From positions 1 through 63,385 of the forward strand of contig JAFQMD010000014.1 of NCBI GenBank assembly GCA_017396365.1: a stretch of 63,385 nt of DNA, written 5' to 3'. Position 1 is the stretch's first letter. Every line of letters begins with the position of its first letter. The position numbers and the translations under genes are program-made. Source of the stretch: Clostridia bacterium (GTDB taxonomy: Bacteria; Bacillota; Clostridia; Christensenellales; Borkfalkiaceae). The notes below the pieces were generated by a model. The model was not told the DNA's origin and did no database searches. It was given only the letters and a program-made list of their open reading frames with translations. Positions 55,787-63,385 of the stretch are shown here, one piece after another.

Positions 55787-55909
55787 ATGAAGAAGAAGTA
55801 CGATGATCCTAAATTGTTAATTGTCTTTGTGCAAGAGGACGTTATAAAAACGTCTGCGGAAAAAGATACGTTTGATGACAATTATCAAGATTTTGGTGAT
55901 GGCAATTAA
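55787..55909 (+). CDS. 40-residue peptide with EDVIKTS motif
   Basis: Strong AGAAGGAG ribosome site 9 bases before the ATG. The peptide starts MKKKYDDPKLLIVFVQEDVI, continues KTSAEKD, and ends acidic (DDNYQDFGDGN). It shares the plan of the 36-residue peptide at 24607: MKK, Tyr near position 5, a hydrophobic strand, (Q/E)DVI-x-x-S, then an Asp-rich tail. Like that one it directly precedes genes for giant secreted proteins, here with 12 bases to the next ATG. No signal peptide. Function unknown; precursor peptide or accessory factor are possibilities. Confidence 0.75.
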   Translation: MKKKYDDPKLLIVFVQEDVIKTSAEKDTFDDNYQDFGDGN

Positions 55910-55921
55910 GGGAGGCAAAAA

Positions 55922-58900
55922 ATGAAGAAAGTGTTTAAAAGATTTTTAATAGCGCTTTGTTTTGCGATTTGTTGCGTTACGGTAACAGCGGTAACTGCAA
56001 GCGATAAAGTTAGCGTGGTAAAAGCAGAAAGTTTGGGCGCGTATAACGTCAGTTTAAATATAAACGGATATGATTTACGTGACAACGGCGTACTAACGGA
56101 AAACGGAGATAAGTATTTGTATTTGAGCGTTGAAGGGGGCGAATCCATTCCGTATAGCGGAGAATGGGACGTTTCTTATACCTCGGAAACTGCCGTAAAG
56201 GTAAACGGCGAAACAGTGCAAGGGGCAATGATTAAAACGGACGAAAAACGAGTAGCATTCCCTTTAAAAAATAGTGCGTTAGATTACGGCGACTTGCAGG
56301 CAGGCTCTACTATTACGATTGACGGTACGTTTACCAATGCGGATAAAGGTTCGTTTACGGTAAACAAAGCAACGTTCGTTTACGACGGCTATACGTGGAC
56401 GGAGGAAAACTCTGCGTATACATTAGAATATTCCGGGACGGAAAACGGTGACCCACAAAAGGGTTTTTATGCGTCTATGGCGCAAAACGGTATTCCTTTT
56501 GCGGATTGGAGTATTTGGTTGAATCCTATTCGTGACGATCAAGTGGTTTTGACAAGCGGAAGTACCAGTACGGCGTTTAAAGCTAATTTGTGTAAGTATG
56601 GCGCGGCGGATTGGTACGTCGATTTTGATGTTGAACATACGGGCATTTATAATAGCGGTAGCGGCACTCCTAACGAAGGAGACGTGGTGACTCTGGGCGG
56701 CTGGTTCTATCGTGGTACGGATTTTATTGATATTACGGATCTTATTTATATTGAGAACGCGCAGTATCAATTTACAAGTGGCGCTTGGGAAATCGTAACG
56801 CCGACCGTTGACGTACAGTTGAATGGTGAAAAGGTAGAAGGAAATATTATTTCCGTTATGCCTAATACGGAGACAAGCGTCGTCACGGCAAGTTCTTCAA
56901 ACGGTAATGTAACTGCTATGTACGAAATTAACGCTGTACAAGACGGTAAATTCGTTCTTCGTAGCGGTGAAGGAATCTCGCAATATCGCGCGACTTTCAG
57001 CGTAGAAAAAGACTGCGGAGTGAGAAAATACTATTTCATAAAAGAAATGGTAATTCGCGTCGGTTTTGAAGATTTTGTTATGGAAGAAGGCGCGTCGGTT
57101 AGAGCTACTGGAGACGAAGTAAACGGACTTAGATTTTCCGCTGAAATGTCTAACGAAACGTACCAAAGTCTTTTAGCGCAAGACGCTGACTTTGGTATGA
57201 TAATAATTCCTAGAGATTATATAACCGACGGATACGAGTTGACTGTTTCAAATCTTTTCGGCGCAAATGCGAAATACTCGGCAACGGCAACGGCAGGTGC
57301 GAATCAAGCTGTTCGCAAAATGCTTCTTTTAGACGACTTAAATCCTTACGATTACGATAAAGACGGAAAATATGAGGTGCGCGGTGCGATTACGGATATT
57401 TTAACGAACAACCTCACTCGTGAGTTTGTTGGTATTGCGTACGTAAAATTAGGTAACGAATACATTTTGGCAAACTATTTTGCCGATGAAATGGATAACA
57501 ACGCGCGTTCGATTTATTACGTTGCGCAAAAAGCGATTGACGCAAACGACCATGCAAGCGCTGTGAAGACGAAATATATTGACGCATTTGACGAGTACGT
57601 AAAAGGCGAAGGCAAAACGTACAATAGAACGTATACGGTAAACTATATTACGACCGTCAACGGCAAGAGTACGGTAGAAACGGAAACGGTAACTGCTCCG
57701 CTTAACTCCGAAATCAATCTTACGGCGAAAGAAATCAGCGGTTTCACCATTTCTTCCGCATCGAAGATTAACAGTAAAGTTTATGCAAATAAGGAAAACG
57801 TCTTCAACTTCTATTATACGGTAGTAGGAGCGCCGATATTTGATAGCGTTGCTTGGTATCACCCCGAACTTGACAGTTCAAACAATTACGACAATACTCA
57901 TAACGACACGGTTGCGCAAACGATGAAAGAGGCGGGCTTTACGACGGTAGTACTTGGCGGTGGCGATTACGGCGTTAAACTCAACAGTGAAGCAAATATC
58001 GCGGTAACAAGAACAATCATTGATATGTTCTATCGCAACGGTATCAAATCTATCGTATGGACGGGCAACTGGTCGGATACGGAAGAATATGCATTTGAAA
58101 CCTTGCCTGACTTCTCTAATCATGAAGGGTTTGCGGGTTTCTTCACGTGGGACGAACCCAAGCCCACGACGGCTGCGATGAACGCCGTTGCGGAATATGC
58201 GGATTGGTATAAGAACGCATACGGCGAGAATTCGGCGCCGTTTAAGGTAAACTTATTGCCCTCGTATGCATATTTTAAAGACGTTGACTATACTTCCTAT
58301 TCCGCTTACGTAAAAGCATATTGCGATATCGTACTTTCCAAATTCGACGGAACGGAATATACAAAATATCTTTCCGTAGACAGTTATCCGATAAAAAATG
58401 ACGGATCGCTAAGAGACACCTTCCTTTACGATTGGGCGGTGTTGAAAGCGTATGCTATTGAGTACGATGCGGAAATGCACGCCGTTTTGCAAGGCTGTGG
58501 ATTTGAAGACGAAAGCAACGGTACGACTTACAACAAAGCGCCTACTGAAGAGCAAATGAGATTACAACTTTATACGGCGCTTGCTTTTGGTGCGGACTCA
58601 ATTTCTTGGTGGTCTTATTATCCTTTAAACGTAGTAGTAGACGGAGCGCTTAATGCGGACGGTACGACGACGGAAGTTTATAACGATTTAAAGACGGTCA
58701 ACAACGAATTGTCGACTTTCGGCTCGTTGTATAAGAATTACGACTGGAAGGGCGTTATCTTGAGTGAACCTGACAGCGGTTTCTTCGGGATCGGCGCAGA
58801 CGCTCAATATAAAGCATATAAGAAAGTAAAAGACGAAAGCTTGTTCTCGCAATATTTGCTTTCGGTAAGCAAAACCTCGTCCTTCTCGTCCATTGCAGGA

Positions 58901-61900
58901 TCGGGCAGTAACCATATCGTTAGCGTTATGGAAGACGCGGACGGCAACGAGGCGTTCGTAGCGGTAAACTATTCTGCGGTAAAAGAAAACAAAACGCTCA
59001 GCCTTACTTTAAAAGGAAACACTCTTGGACAATACGTAATTTATAAAAACGGTGAAATGCAAACGGTAACTATCGGCACGGACGGTTATATTTTAACACT
59101 TGCTCCGGGCGAGGGTGCGTTTATCGTAGAGGCTAATAGCGAACACACCGTAATCTTTAAAAACTGGGACGGCTCAGTATTGCAAGAAGAAACGTTGACG
59201 TTTGGTAGCGTTCCTGAATACAAGGGAGCAACGCCTACGAAAGAAGGGTACGCATTTACTGGTTGGACGCCTGAAGTTGGCGCAATCAGCGGTGACACCG
59301 TTTATACGGCGTTGTTTGAAGAGTTGCCAAAATATACGATAATCTTTAGAAACGACGACGAAACGGTTATTTCCAGCGAACAATATTATCAGGGCGCAAC
59401 GGTTGTAGAACCTCAAACGCCTACGAAAGCGCCTGTTGAAGGGGAATACTCCTACGCATTTGCAGGTTGGGATTATACTGTAACGCCTGCTAACTGTGAT
59501 GCAACCTACCGCGCAACGTATGCGAAAGTGCCTATCGACTTAACCAACTGTGAACTTGAAAACGGTGGACTTGACAGTGTCACAAACGATACTAATATGA
59601 AGAGTCAAGGTAGCACGCATTCCTTGAATATTGTTGAACCCGTTGTTTCGGGCAATCTTCCTTACTTTGCGCTTACGCTTGATAAGACCTATGATTTGAC
59701 TGATAAATACATGGTATTTGATTACCATGGCGTGAATGCAGATGGATGGATTGTCATATTCGACTTTGTAAATAACAATACAAAGCTTGGGTTGTTTAAC
59801 ACGTTGAGCTTGAATGCTAACGTAAGCGAAAGCATCCATTACTGCGAGGATATCGGCGACGGTTGGATTAGAGTTTACGTAAACTTGAATTCTTTTGGCG
59901 CATCACTTGATAACGTAAGTAGAATTTATGTAACGATTAACGCGGCGGACGGTAGCGGTGAAAGAAACCTTCATTTCGATAACTTGCATTTCGTAACCAA
60001 ACCTACGCATACGATTACCTTCAAGGACTTTGACGGTAGCGTTATTTCCAGTGCCGAATACGAGCTTGGCGCAACGGTGAACGTACCTAATAATCCTACG
60101 AGAGCGACCGACGCAGGCGAATGCTCGTACGTATTTGCAGGTTGGGATTACAGCGTAACGGAAGTACGAAGAAATGCAACGTATACGGCAACGTATACCA
60201 AGACGGATATCGTCGATTTGTGGAACTGCTCCGTTGAAAACAGCGGTATTGATACGATTACCAACGACACAGCCGACAGAAGTGAAAATAGCACGTATTC
60301 CTTGAATATTGTAGAACCGATTTCGTCGGGCAATCTTCCTTACTTTGCGATTACGCTTGATAAGACGTACGACTTGACGAATAGTTATATGGTATTCGAC
60401 TTCAAGAATATTGGTAGAAACGGTTGGCTTGTTGTATTTGACTTCGTGAATAACGGCAGTAAGACTGGTCTTTGGAACATGCTTACGCTCAATAGCGGTG
60501 TCAGCGCAGATACGCATACTTGCGAAGATTTGGGCAACGGCTGGCTGAGAGTATACGTGGATTTAGACGTCTTGAATAGCTCGCTCAGCGGGGTAAGTAA
60601 GATTTACGCAACGCTCAACGCATCTGACGACAGTGGAACGCTTGACATCAACTTTGATAACTTGCATTTTGAAAAGAAACGTATATACACCGAAGCGGAC
60701 GATGCAATCAGCGCTTGCGGTTTGGTGGCTGTAAATGGCGGCTCGGCTACGATTGATACTAGTGTTGTAAGTATCAATTCTGTGAAATCGGCGAAGTTTA
60801 ACGTGCCCGCAGGTAACAGTGGTGTTTGGTGGAACTACGACGTGGATTTGACGAAGATTACGGGTAGCGCGCTCAATATGAGTGGCAAGACGATTACGTT
60901 TGACGTAAAGATTGTCGGCAACATGACGTGGGTAGGCTTTACGGTAGCGGACGGCAACGGTACTTATGTGAAAGTGAATGGCGAAGGCTATGCATGGATG
61001 AACCTTTCGGAGGAAAATTGGTCGGGCTTCGGTATGTCGATTGTATCGCTTAATGACGGTTGGTATAGAGTCTCGTTTAATCCCGATACTTCGTTTAGCA
61101 GTGCGGGTAGCAACATTGCGAAACTCCGTTTCTTGGTACAGCCTCAAGACGGCAACGAAGCAAGTATGTACGTAGATAACCTGTATCTTGACAGCGTTAT
61201 CACCCTACCTACGGAAGCGGATGACGCTAGCTCGGCTTGCGGCTTGAGCCCTGTAAACGGCGGTTCAATGACGGTGGATACGACCGTTTACAGCGTATTC
61301 TCCACGCAGTCGATTAAGGCAAACGTTCCTGCTGGAAATAGCGGCGCGTATTTGAACTACGACCTTGATTTGACTTCGTATTTCGGTGGCGCGCTCAATA
61401 TGAGTGGCAAGACGATTACCTTTGACGTAAAGATTGTCGGCAACATGACGTGGGTAGGCTTTACGGTGGCTGACGGCAGCGGTACTTATGCGAAAGTGAA
61501 TGGCGAAGACTATGCATGGATGAACCTTTCGGAGAAAGATTGGTCGGGCTTCGGTATGTCGATTGTATCGCTTAATGACGGTTGGTATAGAGTTTCGTTT
61601 AATCCCGATACTTCGTTTAGCAGTGCGGGTAGCAACATTGCGAAATTCCGTTTCTTGGTACAGCCTCAAGACGGCAACGAAGCAAGCATGTATATCGATA
61701 ACTTGTATCTTGCAAATTGCATCCCCACCGATTATATCGGTCAATGCGGTTTGGTTGTGGTAAACGTCGGTAGTATTACAAAAGACACCGAAGTGGTAAG
61801 CAAGCTTTCCACGGAATCCGTTAAATGTACTGTTCCTGCAGGCAACTACGACGAATGGTGGAATTATGATATTAGCTTGAGAGAAATCGCAGGCGGTACG

Positions 61901-62212
61901 CTCGATTTAAGCGGTCAGACAATCTCCTTTGATATGAAAATTGACGGCAGTATGGGTTGGGCAGGCTTTGCAGTATCGGCTGACGGCGTAAATTATAGCG
62001 ATTATGCTTGGACGAATCTTTCCGACGGTTGGTTTGATTACGGTTACGGTATTTCGGTAAAAGCAATCGGCGACGGTTGGATGAGATGTACGGTAACTCT
62101 TGATACGAACTTTAGCGCATACAGTAACGCAGTTGGAGTACTTCGTTTTATGGTACACCCAACTGATGATAACCAGTCAATTCTCTACATTGACAACTTA
62201 TATTTAGGTTGA
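55922..62212 (+). CDS. Giant secreted protein with glycosidase-like barrel and tandem binding modules
   Basis: 2096 residues, GGGAGG ribosome site. Signal peptide (ends near VVKAES), Ig-like domains to about 370, a domain of about 200 residues (GASVRATGDEVNGLRFSAEM ... FGMIIIPRDY), then at about 638-951 a TIM-barrel (FDSVAWYHPEL, TVVLGGGDYG, GFFTWDEPKP with D744-E745, GADSISWWSYYPL) of unassigned glycosidase type. After a beta domain come InlB-type repeats (about 1075-1205 and 1364-1431), two NCELENGG-type modules (from about 1206 and 1432), and three CGL modules (from about 1598, 1773 and 1941) shared with the lipoprotein at 41129. It ends without an anchor, so it is released or bound through its modules. 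It probably binds and cuts the cluster 2 glycan. Confidence 0.78.
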   Translation: MKKVFKRFLIALCFAICCVTVTAVTASDKVSVVKAESLGAYNVSLNINGYDLRDNGVLTENGDKYLYLSVEGGESIPYSGEWDVSYTSETAVKVNGETVQGAMIKTDEKRVAFPLKNSALDYGDLQAGSTITIDGTFTNADKGSFTVNKATFVYDGYTWTEENSAYTLEYSGTENGDPQKGFYASMAQNGIPFADWSIWLNPIRDDQVVLTSGSTSTAFKANLCKYGAADWYVDFDVEHTGIYNSGSGTPNEGDVVTLGGWFYRGTDFIDITDLIYIENAQYQFTSGAWEIVTPTVDVQLNGEKVEGNIISVMPNTETSVVTASSSNGNVTAMYEINAVQDGKFVLRSGEGISQYRATFSVEKDCGVRKYYFIKEMVIRVGFEDFVMEEGASVRATGDEVNGLRFSAEMSNETYQSLLAQDADFGMIIIPRDYITDGYELTVSNLFGANAKYSATATAGANQAVRKMLLLDDLNPYDYDKDGKYEVRGAITDILTNNLTREFVGIAYVKLGNEYILANYFADEMDNNARSIYYVAQKAIDANDHASAVKTKYIDAFDEYVKGEGKTYNRTYTVNYITTVNGKSTVETETVTAPLNSEINLTAKEISGFTISSASKINSKVYANKENVFNFYYTVVGAPIFDSVAWYHPELDSSNNYDNTHNDTVAQTMKEAGFTTVVLGGGDYGVKLNSEANIAVTRTIIDMFYRNGIKSIVWTGNWSDTEEYAFETLPDFSNHEGFAGFFTWDEPKPTTAAMNAVAEYADWYKNAYGENSAPFKVNLLPSYAYFKDVDYTSYSAYVKAYCDIVLSKFDGTEYTKYLSVDSYPIKNDGSLRDTFLYDWAVLKAYAIEYDAEMHAVLQGCGFEDESNGTTYNKAPTEEQMRLQLYTALAFGADSISWWSYYPLNVVVDGALNADGTTTEVYNDLKTVNNELSTFGSLYKNYDWKGVILSEPDSGFFGIGADAQYKAYKKVKDESLFSQYLLSVSKTSSFSSIAGSGSNHIVSVMEDADGNEAFVAVNYSAVKENKTLSLTLKGNTLGQYVIYKNGEMQTVTIGTDGYILTLAPGEGAFIVEANSEHTVIFKNWDGSVLQEETLTFGSVPEYKGATPTKEGYAFTGWTPEVGAISGDTVYTALFEELPKYTIIFRNDDETVISSEQYYQGATVVEPQTPTKAPVEGEYSYAFAGWDYTVTPANCDATYRATYAKVPIDLTNCELENGGLDSVTNDTNMKSQGSTHSLNIVEPVVSGNLPYFALTLDKTYDLTDKYMVFDYHGVNADGWIVIFDFVNNNTKLGLFNTLSLNANVSESIHYCEDIGDGWIRVYVNLNSFGASLDNVSRIYVTINAADGSGERNLHFDNLHFVTKPTHTITFKDFDGSVISSAEYELGATVNVPNNPTRATDAGECSYVFAGWDYSVTEVRRNATYTATYTKTDIVDLWNCSVENSGIDTITNDTADRSENSTYSLNIVEPISSGNLPYFAITLDKTYDLTNSYMVFDFKNIGRNGWLVVFDFVNNGSKTGLWNMLTLNSGVSADTHTCEDLGNGWLRVYVDLDVLNSSLSGVSKIYATLNASDDSGTLDINFDNLHFEKKRIYTEADDAISACGLVAVNGGSATIDTSVVSINSVKSAKFNVPAGNSGVWWNYDVDLTKITGSALNMSGKTITFDVKIVGNMTWVGFTVADGNGTYVKVNGEGYAWMNLSEENWSGFGMSIVSLNDGWYRVSFNPDTSFSSAGSNIAKLRFLVQPQDGNEASMYVDNLYLDSVITLPTEADDASSACGLSPVNGGSMTVDTTVYSVFSTQSIKANVPAGNSGAYLNYDLDLTSYFGGALNMSGKTITFDVKIVGNMTWVGFTVADGSGTYAKVNGEDYAWMNLSEKDWSGFGMSIVSLNDGWYRVSFNPDTSFSSAGSNIAKFRFLVQPQDGNEASMYIDNLYLANCIPTDYIGQCGLVVVNVGSITKDTEVVSKLSTESVKCTVPAGNYDEWWNYDISLREIAGGTLDLSGQTISFDMKIDGSMGWAGFAVSADGVNYSDYAWTNLSDGWFDYGYGISVKAIGDGWMRCTVTLDTNFSAYSNAVGVLRFMVHPTDDNQSILYIDNLYLG
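60700..61712 (+). repeat. Two near-identical DNA repeats of about 500 bp in the giant gene
   Basis: Copies at about 60700-61192 and 61220-61712. The segments 60872-61170 and 61390-61690 differ at only a few positions; a third copy, 61740-62210, is diverged. Recent duplication or gene conversion is likely. Confidence 0.8.
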
Positions 62213-62219
62213 GCAAAAC

Positions 62220-62256
62220 AAACGCCTTCTCATTATGCGAGAGGGCGTTTATTTTT
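62220..62256 (+). terminator. Terminator of the giant secreted protein gene
   Basis: AAACGCCTTCTC and GAGAGGGCGTTT form the stem (one wobble), followed by ATTTTTT. Confidence 0.85.
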
Positions 62257-62270
62257 TATAAATATGGGCA

Positions 62271-62385
62271 TATAAGTCGATTAACGGCATATTTTGCGTG
62301 GTATTAACGCACTGTGAGTGTCACTTATATAAACAAAAACAACAAAAAAAGTGTTCGGAGATTAGGTTTATACTACTTCGCCAAG
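62271..62385 (+). repeat. Boundary repeat R2
   Basis: 115 bases matching R1 (34300-34416): ATAAGTCGATTAACGGCAT at the left, AGTGTTCGG, TTAGGTTTATACTACT and CGCCAAG at the right. It lies between the end of cluster 2 and the IS30 element and is followed by its own hairpin. Confidence 0.75.
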
Positions 62386-62388
62386 AGC

Positions 62389-62428
62389 AACTCGTTTGAA
62401 CTTTTTTCGTTCAGACGAGTTTTCTTTT
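62389..62428 (+). terminator. Hairpin after boundary repeat R2
   Basis: AACTCGTTTGAAC pairs imperfectly with GTTCAGACGAGTT, followed by TTCTTTT. It occupies the place that the AAAAGGACACC hairpin has after R1. Confidence 0.6.
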
Positions 62429-62429
62429 A

Positions 62430-63385
62430 TATGAAGATGAATTGTCAAACTAAGTGCAACACTTGGCAAGATTTTCATAAAATAAATCTACAGGTTTTTT
62501 AAAATTTAAAACTTTCTTAGGTCTGGCGTTAATTAACGCCAGATTCTTTTTTAGCGTTTTTTCGCTAACTCTATACAAATTATGTCCTTTAGGATAGAAT
62601 TCACGTAATAAACCGTTTAAATTTTCATTTGTTCCTTTTTGCCAAGCACAGTAAGGGTCTGCGAAATACATATTGCAATTAAGTTTATTTTCTATTTCTC
62701 GCCACTCGGAAAACTCAGAACCCCTATCGCACGTTATTGTTTTTACTGCCCCCTTGGGTAACTTGGATAACTCAGATATTATTGCTTTAGCCATTTCTGT
62801 TCCAGTTCTATTTGGGATTTTGATTGCAATATAATACCTTGTTTTTCGTTCTGCTATCGTAGCAAAGCATGCCTTCGTTTTGCCTCGACCTGAAACTACC
62901 GTATCTACTTCCCAATGTCCAAATTCTTTGCGTTTATATACGCTTTTATCTCTTTTTCGTATAGATTTACCAGTTGTAAATCTTCCGCCATTTCCTAATC
63001 TTTTGCGTGTTTTTCCCTTTCGTCTTAACACCTTTACGTTTCCCTTAACCAAGTATCCATCATAAAGCAACCGATATATTGTTTTAAAAGACGGAACTTT
63101 AAATTCACAAGGCGTTTTTGCTATTTGTTCTGGTGACCACGTTTGTTGTAATTTTTCGTTAATATAATTCAATACTTCTTCTTTCCATCGCATTCCACGA
63201 TGTCTATATGAGTTTCTTAAATTACTTTTCTTTTGTGCCGTATAAGGGTAATATCTCGGTATATCCCTATAAAAAGTGCAATTTCGCCTTAACTCCCTTG
63301 ATATTGAACTTACGTTTCTTCCCAATAATTTTGCAATTTCTCGATAACTTTTTCCTTTTATGTAGTATTCTCGTAGACAACAGCG
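62430..63385 (-). mobile_element. IS30-family insertion sequence, one end, cut by window edge
   Basis: The transposase gene fills it. The 3' end of the element should lie within a few dozen bases left of the transposase stop, near GAATTGTCAAACTAAGTGCA, which looks like an IS30-type terminal repeat. The exact border cannot be set because the other end is outside the window. Confidence 0.65.
62450..63385 (-). CDS. IS30-family transposase (N-terminus outside window)
   Basis: 312 codons visible and the frame stays open to the right edge (REYYIKGKSYREIAKLLGRN just upstream of the first candidate start), so the true start is beyond the window. The N-terminal HTH_38 type helix-turn-helix (SYREIAKLLGRNVSSISREL) is followed by the IS30 DDE core: GHWEVDTVV (first Asp), TCDRGSEFSEW (second Asp), and ENLNGLLREFYPKG (Glu). 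The C-terminal LINARPKKVLNFKKP is also typical. No frameshift or premature stop, so it may be active. It copies or moves the element by cutting at the terminal repeats. Confidence 0.93.
   Translation of the reverse strand, partial: RCCLREYYIKGKSYREIAKLLGRNVSSISRELRRNCTFYRDIPRYYPYTAQKKSNLRNSYRHRGMRWKEEVLNYINEKLQQTWSPEQIAKTPCEFKVPSFKTIYRLLYDGYLVKGNVKVLRRKGKTRKRLGNGGRFTTGKSIRKRDKSVYKRKEFGHWEVDTVVSGRGKTKACFATIAERKTRYYIAIKIPNRTGTEMAKAIISELSKLPKGAVKTITCDRGSEFSEWREIENKLNCNMYFADPYCAWQKGTNENLNGLLREFYPKGHNLYRVSEKTLKKNLALINARPKKVLNFKKPVDLFYENLAKCCT

Noticed and set aside
59903..61744. Long minus-strand open frames inside the 2096-residue gene
   Set aside because: They are antisense to repeated modules and mirror each other because the modules are repeated; no ribosome sites and odd composition.

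Overview
The window looks like part of the chromosome of an AT-rich Gram-positive gut bacterium of the class Clostridia. The evidence is strong AGGAGG-type ribosome sites, TTGACA/TATAAT promoters, many lipoproteins, AraC-type regulators, MalF/MalG-type sugar importers without a local ATPase, InlB-type (Listeria-Bacteroides) repeats in giant surface proteins, and an IS30 transposase. The style of the giant proteins recalls uncultured Christensenellales (Borkfalkiaceae-like) genomes; that placement is inference only.

Layout. 1-1284: the 3' end of a large serine recombinase, then a noncoding stretch with hairpins and two short repeats resembling the 3' end of a tRNA-Ser. 1294-4213: a two-gene operon coding for a PDDEXK-like nuclease embedded in eight treble-clef zinc modules and a trypsin-like protease; it may be a defence or mobile-element module. 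4336-34151: glycan cluster 1, with a metallophosphoesterase, a GH36 alpha-galactosidase, an AraC regulator, a GH38 alpha-mannosidase, two permeases and a solute-binding lipoprotein, several large secreted proteins (two with GH-A-type barrels), a 36-residue peptide, a 2275-residue wall protein carrying both a metallophosphoesterase and a tyrosine-phosphatase domain, a second metallophosphoesterase and a GH43-like enzyme. A 182-bp MITE-like element sits between the giant gene and that last metallophosphoesterase. 34590-62212: glycan cluster 2, with a divergent AraC regulator, two permeases, a solute-binding lipoprotein, a GH123-like/DUF4091 lipoprotein, a 1437-residue modular lipoprotein, GH38, a tyrosine-phosphatase lipoprotein, GH20, GH36, a GH78-like enzyme, a 40-residue peptide and a 2096-residue modular secreted protein. 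62450-63385: an IS30-family transposase cut by the window edge.

How it may work. Surface and secreted modular proteins bind and partly cut a complex glycan, lipoprotein-fed importers bring in oligosaccharides, and cytoplasmic GH38, GH36, GH20, GH43 and GH78-like enzymes dismantle alpha-mannosyl, alpha-galactosyl, beta-HexNAc and possibly rhamnosyl linkages. Each cluster also has an exported tyrosine-phosphatase-type domain, and cluster 1 has three metallophosphoesterase domains, so a phosphorylated glycan is a reasonable but unproven substrate. The clusters are similar in content but differ in order and sequence. Cluster 2 is bracketed by an imperfect direct repeat of about 115 bp (34300-34416 and 62271-62385), and part of that motif recurs at the end of the recombinase gene, which suggests that these blocks moved as cassettes.
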